Positions 19,659 to 30,059 of a DNA stretch of 47,735 nucleotides are shown here, piece after piece. The first letter of the stretch is position 1; every line of letters starts with the position of its first letter. This DNA comes from Chara braunii. Taxonomy: Eukaryota; Streptophyta; Charophyceae; Charales; Characeae. Location: assembly GCA_003427395.1 (NCBI GenBank), contig BFEA01000044.1, positions 3,883,408 to 3,931,142 on the forward strand, in the 5' to 3' direction. The position numbers and the translations under genes are program-made. The notes below the pieces were generated by a model. It did no database searches. It was not told the DNA's origin and worked only from the letters and a program-made list of their open reading frames with translations.

Positions 19659-20249
19659 ATGATCAATAGAGGTCCAAAGGGTGAACGTTTAGTGGTAGAG
19701 GTTGATGTAGGTGGCCGCAAGGTTGGCGCCTTCGCAGACATAGGCTCTACACGAAACTTCATCAGTCGTGCTTGTGTGGATAGACTGCACTTAGGGGACC
19801 AAGTGCAGCGGCTTAGCAGAATTGTAGCTTCTACACTAGCCAACAAGCACCAAATGGTGGTAAAGGATTATGTTAAGGACATAGTCTGCACCTTCTCCTA
19901 TGGAGGAGGGGAAGTGAGCCACAAGATCTCCTTCCTGGTTAGCGACGAACTGCCCTTTGATATGTTATTAGGCATGTACTACCTCGAGGTTTCTCAACCT
20001 CAGTTTGATTGGGATAGAAAGGTGTTGATACACAAGCTTCCAAACGGTAGGACCGTTAGGCTGCAAAAGTACAAAGCTAGCAGTCTAGTGGAAAACTACG
20101 GTTGTATGTGTGCCTCCTCTTTCTATAACTACTATAAACAAAATCGCGAGGAGGGCATGTACTTAGTTTTTGTCTCTGAGAAAGGGGAGACCGTTAAATC
20201 ACCCCCAGAGACAGAATCAGTCGTCGCTCAATATTCAGACCTTTTTTAG
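19659..20249 (+). pseudogene. Retropepsin-like aspartic protease of copy C
   Basis: Residues 21-34 read VGAFADIGSTRNFI, the flap/active-site region, with Asp27 as the catalytic residue. The usual D-[ST]-G is here D-I-G, a change expected to disturb the active site. Residues 102-111 (PFDMLLGMYYL) are the conserved second hydrophobic-Gly block seen in plant gypsy proteases. It would mature Gag and Pol as a homodimer. The frame is open to a TAG (20247-20249) before RT, which in an intact copy would be continuous. Confidence 0.8.
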
Positions 20250-20261
20250 GAGCCCACAGGC

Positions 20262-21528
20262 GTGGTAGAAAGGGAGGTTGCCCATGCAATAAGGTCGTCC
20301 CAGGTCGTAAGGTGCCTAGAGGACGAATCTATAGGATGTCTCCTGCGGAGTTGGATGAGCTCCGCCGCCAGCTCAAGGAGCTCACAGAGAAGGGATGGAT
20401 ACGGCCTAGTACCTCCCCTTACGGCGCTCCAATACTATTTGTACCTACGAAGGGAGGTACCTTGAGGATGTGCATTGATTATAGGGGCCTCAATGCCATC
20501 ACTGTTCAGAACGCGGAGCCCCTACCCCGCATCGACGACCTCTTGGATAGAGTGCAAGGATGCCGGTACTTCACCAAGATAGATCTGAAATCCGGATACC
20601 ATCAAATTGCCATTAGACCTGAGGACCAGCACAAAACCGCATTTCAAACCAGGTACAGTCTGTACGAGTTTGTGGTGATGCCCTTTGGACTATGCAATGC
20701 ACCTGGTTCGTTCCAGCACGTTGATGAACAGGATTTTTCGTGACTACTTAGACAAGTTTATCGTCATGTACCTCGACGATATTCTTATCTTTAGTAGGAC
20801 TGTACACGCTCGGCACTTGAAAACAGTGCTAGGTCTCCTAAGACAGCACCAGTACAAGGTTAACTTGGAAAAATGCGAGTTTGGTCGCACCAAGATCTTG
20901 TACTTGGGTCATGAAATCTCAGCAGATGGATTGTGGATTGAGGCCTGATGATGCCAAGGTGGCCAGCATACATGACTGGCCCAAACCTCAAACTGTTACT
21001 GAGGTCAGTTCGTTTTTGAGGATGATGGGCTACTATCGTCCGTTTGTGAAGAACTATAGTACTATAGCTTTCCCATTAACAGATTTAACTCGACTTGACA
21101 CCCCGTGGGAGTGGACAGAGGAGTGTGAAGCAAGCTTCAAGAAATTGAAGTACGCTTTGACACACTACGAAGTTCTCAAACTTCCGGATCCTGACAAGCC
21201 ATTTGTTGTGACCACAGACGCCAACCAATATGGCATTGGTGTGGTCCTTGCGCAACAGGATGGGTCAAAGTTGAGACTGGTCGAGTGTATGAGCAAGAAG
21301 ATGCCATCTCAAAAATTAGCCAAGACCATGTATGAGAGAGAACTCGATGCCCTATATAGAGCGCTTGTTCACTGGAGACACTACCTGCTAGGTAGATTTT
21401 TCTACTTGAGATCTGACCATGAAACTTTGCGCTGGATCAAGACACCGCCCGTACTTTCGGACACACTCAAACGATGGATACAAGTTATAGACATGTATGA
21501 CTATCAACTTAATCCTATCAATGTCTAA
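20262..21528 (+). pseudogene. Reverse transcriptase - RNase H of copy C
   Basis: RT blocks: RGRIYRMSPAEL, GWIRPSTSPYGAPILFV, MCIDYRGLN, TKIDLKSGYHQI, FQTRYSLYEF, MPFGLCNAPGSFQ, and the catalytic YLDD at 20769-20780 (intact). RNase H keeps Asp (21217-21219), Glu (21340-21342) and Asp (21415-21417), in TTDANQYGIG, YERELDALY and RSDHETLRW. Frameshifts occur near 20310, 20718 and 20935, each by about one base. The region after YDYQLNPI breaks off at a TAA (21526-21528); the NKV.DALSR connection seen in copy B is deleted. Confidence 0.9.
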
Positions 21529-22379
21529 GATCATCCATAGATTCCAAGCAAAGGATAAAAAGACTTTGGACGAATTTACGATAGTAGATGGCTTGTTGTT
21601 TCTAGAAAAGGCAGGGAATAAAAGATTATGTGTTGCTAATAGCAAGTCTTTGCGTAGTTTAGAATACTGTTCATTTTGGCTATAGGAAGACATCAGCGAA
21701 CTTAGTGCAGAGATTCTCGTGGCCCTCTATGATGGAAGATGCGAAACGCTATGTTGAAACATGCCAAGTTTGTCAAAGGGACAAACCTAAGACTCAGGCA
21801 CCGCTTGGGCTCATCAAGCCCTTGCCGATTCCTGAAGGTCCTCGTCAGAGTGTGTCCATGGACTTCATGGATACTCTTGTGACCAGTAAGTCCGACAAAA
21901 GGCACATCTTCGTAATAGTGGACCGCTTTACTAAGTATGCAAGACCGATCGCTATGCCAAAAACTACTAGAACTGACTTCGTCATCAAACTATTCATGGA
22001 CAACTAGGTAAGGGACTTCGGTCTACCTACGTCTATCGTTAGTGATAGGGATGTAAGGTTCACGGGTGAACTGTGGCAGTCTGCTGCTGAACAAATGGGC
22101 ACAAAGCTCCAAATGACGTCAGGGAATCACCCTGAGTCAAATGGCCAGGCATAACAGATGAACCGGGTAGTGCAACACCTTCGGCATTATATTAAGCCAA
22201 GCCAGGATGACTGGGACGAAAAGTTACTTCTCGTCGCCAGCCTGTACAACAATGTTGTACACAGTACCACCGGTACGACTCCGAGCCAGCTACATCTTGG
22301 TTGGAAGCCCATATCTGCGCTCGACTTTCTGCTACCAGAAAGACAACCCACAGCAGTACCTGGCAGAGTTTGTTGTTAA
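21529..22379 (+). pseudogene. Integrase of copy C (zinc finger damaged, D-D-E broken)
   Basis: The finger keeps its CxxC (21762-21773, CQVC) and HFGY, but the first histidine block present in copy B is deleted near 21660. The catalytic core has Asp at 21861-21863 (VSMDFMD) and 22044-22046 (IVSDRDVRF). Exactly 35 residues later, where the catalytic Glu belongs, stands TAA (22152-22154). A TAG at 22005-22007 replaces what is probably Trp in the family. The frame resumes with QMNRVVQHLRHYI and LYNNVVHSTTG. Integrase joins the cDNA to host DNA; this copy cannot. Confidence 0.88.
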
Positions 22380-22434
22380 GTATGAACAGATGCTGCAATA
22401 GGCCGTTGAACATATTAGGAAATCTCAGGAAGCA

Positions 22435-22956
22435 ATGATTGCATCTGAGAATAAACATAGACGGCCTTCTAACTTTCAAGGCGAGAGAGTCTGGGTTAAG
22501 TCCGTTGAGCTTGGCCAGAAGTTAGGCATATCCCGCAAGCTAATGCCACAATACTTTGGGCCCTGGGAGATCTTAGACATTGTAGGAGATCAACCAGATG
22601 GTCCTTCATATGTAATCCGCATCCCACCTCACTTGCGTACCTACCCTGAGTTCCATGCCTCCAAGTTAGCACCTTTCACTGCCACTGAGCAGTTTCCCTC
22701 CAGAAGATCAATGTTGCCCCCAACCATGGACAGCGAAGTGGACGTGGACCAAATCGTTGAGCATCGAGTGATATTTGTTCCTCGACCATCAGGCAGAGGG
22801 CGCCCTCCTAAACCGAGAATGCAGTATCCTGTGAGCTTCAAACATCATCTGGATCCTAAGGAGGATTGCTGGTTCACACGAGAAGAACTCATGAGCACAG
22901 CACCTCAAGTCATAGCAGGCTACGAAAGAGCACTCAAAGGAAAGATGCCTGCATAA
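22435..22956 (+). pseudogene. Integrase C-terminus and chromodomain-like tail of copy C
   Basis: Open for 173 residues. First comes the integrase C-terminal GPY/F-like module: ERVWVKS, LGISRKLMPQYFGPWEI, GPSYVIRIPPHLRTYPEFHAS. Then a degenerate chromodomain: VDQIVEHR, a GRGRPPKP hinge, YPVSFKHH, DCWFTREEL and QVIAGYE. It ends at TAA (22954-22956), 26 bases before the polypurine tract. A frameshift near 22350 separates it from the core. The tail aligns with those at 210-594 and 5888-6304. Confidence 0.87.
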
Positions 22957-22982
22957 TAGACTTCTCAGAGGACTCACGAAGT

Positions 22983-22996
22983 AAAGGGGGAGGGAA
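22983..22996 (+). other. Polypurine tract of copy C
   Basis: AAAGGGGGAGGGAA directly precedes the 3' LTR TGCGACG at 22997. Confidence 0.85.
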
Positions 22997-23998
22997 TGCG
23001 ACGATCAGGGTCCTCGATAAGCCTAAGGGGGCCTGTTTGCAGCATTGCCCGCCCTAAGTGAAGGCGGGCCTAACATATCGCAAGAGGCCCTCGACTGTCA
23101 ATTTCATATTTGGGGTCCAGGCAGTTGCGACGTGCCAGTTGGTTGAAAGAAACTCAGGCTGGGCAACAAAGACATTTCCACGACCCTCCGGGCTTTTCCA
23201 AAGAATGCAGGCCCTGGGCGTGATTCAGAGCCTCATACAGAGACAGTTAGGCGCCCAACCGAATGAGGCCCAGCACCCCAGTAGCTGCTGTACATAGACA
23301 GCCTCCTGGGGCCTTCCGAAAGCTTCCAGGCCCAGGCCAGTCCGGCCAGGCTGCACGAGCAGGCCGGCTCTTTCCATATAGGGAAGAGCTCTCCTCTTGC
23401 GAAGGCATTCGGTCACTTGCTGGCTGGCGGCAGCGCTGCTGGAGCGATAGCTCACGGGTTGGCTGCTGGCATTGGGAACAAGAGGCTGCGCACGTGCGAT
23501 CGTGTGGTGAAGCAGCGCGCTGCTGAGGGCAGCGCCATAGCCAGCCTACATGGCAGGCTGGACTTGGATGACAGTGAGGCGCAAGGGTGGTCTTCGGTTG
23601 TAAGAGAGGGCAGACGTGGGAGTAAAGTCGGGGGATAGGTGAAGGATGAGGAGGAGGAGGAGTGTGAGGGCACTTACCTTGTATTGGCGATGGTCTGCAT
23701 GGGCGACATCTTCACGTACTTCGAGTTGCTGCTGATGTTAACAGTTGCATTGTCAATTAGTAGGCTGTAGTAGCTGTGTTAGGAGTAGGCTGGGCGTTCA
23801 GCGCTAAGTAGGAGAGTGAAGGGACTGGACTCTTGTGTTGATGAGGAGAGAGTATGCTCTCCATGGAGGTTCAGTACTATGAACCTCCATTGGTGTATTA
23901 TTGGTGCAATGCTGCTCTCTGGACACAGTGTAACTATCTGGCTTACAATGTGATGGTGTAATCTGGAAGTCATCTCGTTGTTGCTAAATATCCTTGCA
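22997..23998 (+). repeat. 3' LTR of copy C
   Basis: 1002 bp, TGCGACGATC...TATCCTTGCA. Compared with the 5' LTR it has one hairpin motif instead of two, GAG in place of GAT repeats at 23648-23662, and a short replacement near 23864. The promoter palindrome is at 23367-23389. ATAC follows at 23999. Confidence 0.93.
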
Positions 23999-24243
23999 AT
24001 ACTTACTTTCCCCCACAAAAGGAGAAGAAACAGAGCAAATACCCTTGAATACCTATCCCCACATTTCGTTTGTTTTCTTTCCTGCTGCGGGTTAGCCTAT
24101 AGTTTGCGGCGCAGGTTGAGCGATCCTAAATACTAGCCTGTTTGATATGCGACCATCATAAATATCGAACCAGATCCCTCCAATTAGAGGCTTTACGACC
24201 GAAAACCCTGTTGCTGCTCCAATTAACACAGAAAATGGCATGT

Positions 24244-24290
24244 TGTTAAACAATTGAAAACTTTGCTGTTAAACAATTGAAAACTTTGTT
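24244..24290. repeat. 24-bp tandem repeat, two units
   Basis: GTTAAACAATTGAAAACTTTG occurs at 24244 and 24268 and contains the palindrome CAATTG. The surrounding 24003-24440 shows no gene. Confidence 0.85.
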
Positions 24291-24446
24291 TTGCTCAAAC
24301 ACACCAGATCCCTCGATTTGTCGGACTGATATCCAAATCCATCTATCTGCTGCTCGTCAAGGTCCTATCCGTATTGAAGTCAGAGCAGGATAATAACACG
24401 ACTTAGCACTGTTTCGGGGTGGGGGAGCGTGCGAGGCGGGCTGTCG

Positions 24447-24450
24447 AAGT

Positions 24451-24482
<32 letters not shown>

Positions 24483-24740
24483 GCGAGGTGGCACCCATAA
24501 ACTGCCATGTGCCCAGGCGCACGCACAAGAGAGAGAGAGAGAGGTGGCACCCGTAAACTGCCATGTGACCAGGCGCACGCACGCACGAGAGAGAGAGAGA
24601 GAGAGCTGGCCGACAACTGCCACGTGGCCAGGCGCACTAACGAGAGAGAGAGAGAGGGGGGGGGGAGAAAGAGAGGTGGCCGACAACTGCCCCGCGGCCA
24701 GGCGCGTGAACACAAGGGAGAGAGAGAGAGGGTCGGCGTG
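24447..24740. repeat. (GA)n-interrupted minisatellite, four units
   Basis: A conserved core (AACTGCC, two to four bases, then GCCAGGCGC-like) recurs at 24499, 24556, 24615 and 24685, each time separated by a pure GA run. The long open frame across it (24507-25232) is a by-product: RERERE peptides come from the GA runs. Confidence 0.85.
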
Positions 24741-25156
24741 AAGGGTCTGCCACACGGTGCGAGCCTCGCACGACCCTCAGCGATGTCCACCACATGGTGC
24801 CATCATTGCCACGTGGCACATCACCTACCCAGGATGCTTTGCATCCTTCAACAATGGGAGACTGCTCGGCGGCACGAGCAGCGGCATCGACGACAGGTAG
24901 CGACAGTGAGTGGAGCGGCGAAATTTAGAGGTTTCACGGCGAGGGCGCGCAGCGTTGGATTTTTAATTCAATGCGCGTTTCACGGGAAGGGTTCACGTTT
25001 AACGCGCGTCAAATGCGTGTATAACACGAAAGTCTGGGTGTTCGGACTGGCGCAGAAGGGCTTGGGGGTACAGGAATCAACGGCAGCAGGCTTCTGTGCG
25101 GTCGGTGTGGCTGTTAACCAGGCTCCCATTCATGCCACGAGGCGGACAGGGTCGAA

Positions 25157-25400
25157 ATGGGGCGGTCTCAAAAGAGGCAGTGCGAGCCTCTCGATGACGA
25201 GGGGCGGCAAACTTTCAGGCGGCGGTTTGTAGTCTACAAGTACCTCAACGTCAGGCAGAAGATCGACAACAAGGGAGTTGTCATGCTACGCTGCAACTTC
25301 TGCAACAAGGTGTATCAAGCCGCGCATCATTTCACAGAGCTGAACTATTGTGCAAAAGTGAGTGACGAGGTAGTACAAGATCGCACACCGCACAGCTTAC
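25157..25400 (+). pseudogene. BED-type zinc finger fragment of the hAT transposase
   Basis: Reads VYKYLN, then VVMLRCNFCNKVYQAAHHFTELNYC: C-x2-C with a downstream His and Cys, the metal-ligand order of BED fingers that bind element ends. The spacing between the Cys pair and the His looks shortened. The ORF runs on to 25489 but loses similarity after about 25400. The stretch 25400-25800 shows no convincing coding sequence. Confidence 0.6.
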
Positions 25401-25858
25401 GCATTAAACTCCCACCATATGACAAATGTGGTGGCGTACGCTTAGGATCATGGTGTGGATGTGCTGCGGGAGGGTGGCGGAGCCTGTAGAGGCACACCCG
25501 GCGGGTGCCCTGAGGGGCGATGCGGATGACGACGTCGCCGACCTTGAGGGGGAGGCGCACGAGGGCACCTAGAAGAGGCCCCGACCAAGAGATGAGTATG
25601 ACCCCAAGACAGGTCGGCGTGGGATTGATTGGGATCAGGATGCAAGCAGCGGGGGAAGGGGTCTACGTCCGCGGCCGGCGTTCGTGAGAAGAGGTAGGAT
25701 GGAGATGGTACTGGCATAGGGACACAACCAAGGAAGAGGATGCGGCTATAGAGGGTTGATGAGGTGTACGGCGGTGAGTGACCTATGAAATTCAAGGACT
25801 TTTTTCTTTGGGTGTCCTCGAGCAGCATTTCGTTCAATGCCTTTCGCAATGACGAAGG

Positions 25859-26319
25859 GTGCAGCAGACCATCCTCGTGCAACTGGGTCCATCTCCGAGA
25901 GTTGTGGCACCTAGCCACAACGAGATAGCACGCATGAAGTACGTCGAGACTTGTCGCATAGAGTTCGCTGATGAGTTGGTGGAGGTTCGTCAATCGTTCT
26001 GGGCTATGGGTGCCACCATCCTCTCTAATGGGAGAAAAAAGGGAGAATTTCCTCGCAGTTGGATCTCAAGGGGTCGTTGTTTATGGGACAATCAATCAAG
26101 AGGGAGAGACGAACGATGCGGTGCATGTCCTCTATAGGTGGATCTGTATCTTCCACAACTTCGAGTTTGGAGGACCCCAATGGATCAAACGCAATTTGCA
26201 CTAACTCTGTATTGGCGTACATGGGAGCTGCACGGGCCTTGATCTCATACAAGATGCCCCTCGAGTTGCAGAGGATCACTTGGCTCCCTTGCTCCATCCA
26301 TGTCTGGGATGATTTGTGA
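25859..26319 (+). pseudogene. DUF659 catalytic region of the hAT transposase
   Basis: Three frames are needed to follow it: 25859-26040 (PSHNEIARMKYVE... GATILSNGRK), 26030-26180 (NFLAVGSQGVVVYGTIN, AVHVLYRWI) and 26180-26319 (NAICTNSVLAYMGAARAL, ITWLPCSIHVWDDL). The PC-x-x-H block and the preceding 'TD/TN' block are family hallmarks. The change from Asp to Asn there would be inactivating if this residue is the catalytic one. Confidence 0.75.
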
Positions 26320-26546
26320 GTACTTCGTTTACTGTATCACGAGGGCGAGGGCCTTGGTGTGTTTTTCCCAAAACGACCACCAGGCCGCTTTAACTTTCTA
26401 CCACACATGGTGCCCTAATTTGGCCGTCATTCTTTCTGGTGAGGCATGATTCCCATTTGTGTACACCATGCTGAAGCAATGTACTATAGGACATGATGTG
26501 AGGGGACAACACGCGTTTTTGGCCGTCCATCCCTTGGTCCGCACAA

Positions 26547-27643
26547 ATGCGCAAGCTGGCCCGTTGGGTGAGGAGGCACATCAGGTGGCAGCCATGGCGG
26601 CAGGAGCTCATGGCCATACGCACAATGATGGAGCCCGTCATGGAGTTGCTTCGCACGATGGACCGTGCCGGGCAGTTTATGTCACTAGTAGCTGAGTGGT
26701 GTCAAGATCTCATCCGTCGTATGCGGGATGTCAGTGCGCCCTTTGGTAAGACGTTCACAGAGAGGGTCATCAGGCGGGTGCAAAGCCTTTGCCATCACAT
26801 GCAGGAGCCAGCACACGCAGAGGCGTTCTTACTGCACCTCCGCAGGCGGCATGTGCAGTACTTCTCTAGGGTGAGGAGTCTTTACGATGCTTGGCTTGTT
26901 CACCAAGCCAGCAGGTATATCCTCACTCTAACTGGTTTCGACGTCACAGGTCATGCTTACCTTGAGGCCATGCGGCTGTAGGAGTTCACAATCGTGTCAG
27001 CAAATTCAAGGATTAAGGCGGCCCTAAGGGAGATGTGCGCGGGAGGGCATGCACCAATGATTGGGAGACGACTAACTATGCATCATGGCGGTCCAGGTTC
27101 AGTGACCAGGTGCCTGAGCTGCAGCAATGCACTATTCGTGTGATGCATATGTGGTCATGCGCCTCTCCAACAGAGAGGAACTGGGCAGTCCACAACCGCA
27201 TCCACACAAAGAAGAGCAGCAGGTGAGCGCTCGAGAAGGTGGTGACACTCATGGAGATCACCGCAAACATGCGGTTTATGAGCTACAAGCAGTCAGGCAT
27301 CGGCTATGTCTTTCCGTGCCAAGGCGAATGCATGTTGGACACCACTACCGGCAGTGAGTTGGAGCCAGTGAGCACAGGCACGCACAAGGGAATGACAGAG
27401 GAGGAGATCACTGAGCAGATTGCGAGCATCTCGAAGGACCTCATCGCCATTGCACTACCACCTACTATCGCATCCATATTCAGGGCGCGTGCCACAGTTT
27501 TCCATCCTTACCTGAGGGACGATGGCTCTGACGACACGCACGACTCAGGCATGGCAAACAATCCTCACATAGCCAACCCCAAGGACATGGATGAGACACA
27601 CTCGAGTGACGTTGAGGTTGACAAGGGGCGGAGGGATACATGA
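26547..27643 (+). pseudogene. C-terminal half of the hAT transposase
   Basis: 26547-26981 is an open, helix-rich stretch (144 residues) ending HAYLEAMRL and a TAG. Around 27147-27223 the dimerisation motif MHMWSCASPTERNWAVHNRIHTKK follows, then a TGA. 27239-27643 continues as EKVVTLMEITANMRFMSY and a Ser/Asp-rich end. The motif ERNWxxxxxIHTKK is diagnostic of DUF659-type hAT proteins. Confidence 0.78.
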
Positions 27644-28593
27644 ATGGTCGTGGAGCATGATGAGATGGGCGGTCATGAGGATGTATGGGGCTAGTACGGC
27701 CAGGTCGGCTCCACATCCCGTGGAGTTAGCAGTTTTGGAGGGCAAATTCTGCCACGAGACGCACAGGCTCAGGTTAAGGGATGCTTTTGCCCCCTTCACC
27801 TCCTGCCCCTTCGTTTGCTCCTGCATCTTCAACACCTCCAGCCTCTTCAACACCTTCAACCGATTCACCACTGACACCTCGGTCGCCCCCTGCACCTTTT
27901 ACCACACCCCCTGCCACATCGGAGCTCGCAGCCATACTTGTCGAGAGAGGTGTGCCTCGTCCACAGGCAGGATCAGATGCCACCCCACGGCCTGCCCCTA
28001 CCTTTTTCAAGTCAGAGAACGGAAGTCGCCGACAACCAGCCTTTGACCATGATGTACGGAGTGGCTCATCAATTGAGGTTTGCCCGAGATCATGGATCAG
28101 AGCAGGAACGCAGGAGGAGATCAGAGGATGGACGCAGGAGAAAGCGACGCCGTTCGAGAGGATCCCTCCACCGGTGGCCCGAAGGGGAGTGGGGTGGAGG
28201 ACTTCCTTCGCCAGATGGTAGATCCGTTCACAAGGGCATAACACCCGGTGTCGCCAGAGAGATGGGGGGCATCCGAGTTAATTCAAGGGGAGGGTGATTC
28301 CGAGTACAGGACTCCCTTTGATTTGGGTGCGTCAGCAGGAGTCGAGCCTCATATTAGTGTGGCGTCGTCGATGGATGGTGTAGGACATCACACAGGGGAT
28401 GGTTCGGGGACAGGCGGACAGTCATGGAGTCTCCCACGAGTCGACGTGACAAGGCTGTGCGAGAGGCTGCCCAGAGTATGGCGGCAAACGACCCGCATAC
28501 ACAAGAAATAGCTCGGCAAATGGACGAGCAGTGGCGGAGGGACACCGGACCTGATCCTTCCATTGCAATAATAGGCATTGGGGAGGTTAGGAG

Positions 28594-28718
28594 NNNNNNN
28601 NNNNNNNNNNNNNNNNNNNNNNNNNNNNNNNNNNNNNNNNNNNNNNNNNNNNNNNNNNNNNNNNNNNNNNNNNNNNNNNNNNNNNNNNNNNNNNNNNNNN
28701 NNNNNNNNNNNNNNNNNN
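28594..28718. other. Assembly gap (125 N)
   Basis: Unknown bases in the low-complexity region downstream of the hAT pseudogene. Confidence 1.
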
Positions 28719-29171
28719 GAGTAGCGGCATGGCGGAGGTCCGACTACGAAGGAGGGGCCACAGGCGGGCCCCCTTGTCCGTTTTTTTTCGGGGTTGGTGA
28801 CGGTTGCGTCGACAGGGTCAATCCCTATGGATGTGCATCGCACACCGTTGACTGGGGACCCACATGATGTTGCAGGCCCAACTGCCGCCACCTATTGTTG
28901 AGGATCTAGGGACAACGGTACACGCTCCATTGCCTCCACATGCGGCCGATCATCCTTTCGATGTTGACGAGCTCGCAGGATCCGCCGTGCAAGATATCAC
29001 TGGACTGGACAGTCGTATTTTTCGACTGGATAGTCTTATTTTGTGAGGACCTGCTGAGCACCCTCCCCCCTCCCCGGCAGCAGATTACAACAGTTCCATG
29101 GGGCCCTGCGTCACCAATGTCGCCCACTCCATCACGATCAGCATCCACAAGTGGAGTGCTTACATAGCGGC

Positions 29172-29275
29172 AGAGCCACAAGACGGCACGAGGAGAGGTG
29201 ACCTCATAAATGCCACCTCCCCCAGAGCCACAGGACGGCACGAGGTGAGGTGACCTCATAATTGCTAACCTCCCC
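29172..29275. repeat. 52-bp tandem repeat, two units
   Basis: AGAGCCACARGACGGCACGAG starts at 29172 and 29224. Each unit continues with GAGGTGACCTCATAA and ends CCTCCCCC. Confidence 0.85.
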
Positions 29276-30059
29276 CAAATAGAGTGCAAGACAAAGACAC
29301 TGTTTCCTCCCAGCGGGGCCGTGCGTCAAAATAGCCAGCGGGATCGACGGGGTAAAGCAGGTTGAGAAAGTGGGACGCGACAGAAATTAGTACCGACCAG
29401 CATTTATAAGTGTGGACGGGCATCGCCCTCGACGAGCAGACGAGGGTGACCAAGCACACGGCTCACCAGCAGCCTGGGTTAGATGAGAGAGGATTGTAAA
29501 TAGGTTGAGGGAGGTCACAGTGGCCGGATGCCAAGGACAGCAGGACGATGTCAGCATGAGGGCCCAGCAGGGGACAGAGAGGAACCGTGCACGCAGCACG
29601 AGTTTACAGCAGGCTTTGAGTCTCACAGCGCAAGCCCTGCACGAGCAGACTCCACGGTGGTAACACAGCCGGGTGCATGTCCCGTGCCCGCAGAGGGTGG
29701 TACGACCCTCGGGGAGACTTCAGGGCCCGATGGATTGGGTATGCCGAGCGGCCAGACATCATTGCCACGAGCAGGAGGACAGCTCGGGGGAAGAAAGGGT
29801 GCTGTGTCACCATTGAGCACGATGATCCTCCGAGCAGGGGGAGGGTGAGGACAACGAGGAGGAGGAGGAGGAGGATGACGTCGACGAGGAGGACAATTCA
29901 CCCCCCCTTCCACCACGGGTGGGGACAACGCGCGACAGGACTGGCAACTACATGGCCACACAGGGCCAAGGGGAAGAAGTCGACATCCGGTTCATGCCAG
30001 AGACAACAGGAAGGCGAAGAGATCACGATGACACTTCGGACGACAGGCGTCACTTCATT

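Larger units (their letters stand above)
15280..23998 (+). mobile_element. Full-length Ty3/gypsy retrotransposon, copy C (decayed)
   Basis: 8.7 kb with two LTRs of about 1.0 kb (15280-16312, 22997-23998; both TG...CA), tRNA-iMet primer site, gag, protease, RT, RNase H, integrase, chromodomain-like tail and polypurine tract in the order of Metaviridae. ATAC flanks both sides (15276-15279, 23999-24002), a 4-bp target duplication, or 5 bp if the shared T is counted. Frameshifts in gag and pol, at least four premature stops and two internal deletions make it inactive. LTR differences include a 25-bp tandem duplication in the 5' copy and several small indels, so the insertion is not recent. Confidence 0.93.
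25157..27643 (+). pseudogene. hAT-superfamily transposase pseudogene (BED + DUF659)
   Basis: Pieces in one orientation give the domain order of plant hAT transposases. 25157-25400: BED-like finger (LRCNFCNKVY, then HFT..NYC). 25859-26319: DUF659 core (FRND, NEIARM, GATILSNGR, NFLAVGSQG, ICTNSV, ITWLPCSIHV). 26547-26981: helical region (VMELLRTMD, ..HAYLEAMRL). 27147-27640: C-terminal dimerisation motif (SPTERNWAVHNRIHTKK). At least six frameshifts and stops separate them. The catalytic-type Asp of the TDNA/TDS block is Asn here (CTNSV). Such enzymes cut and paste DNA with 8-bp target duplications. Terminal inverted repeats were not found by eye. Confidence 0.83.

Noticed and set aside
24507-25232. 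241-residue open frame with RERERE stretches
   Set aside because: Its first half is translation of GA microsatellites; the second half has no domain.
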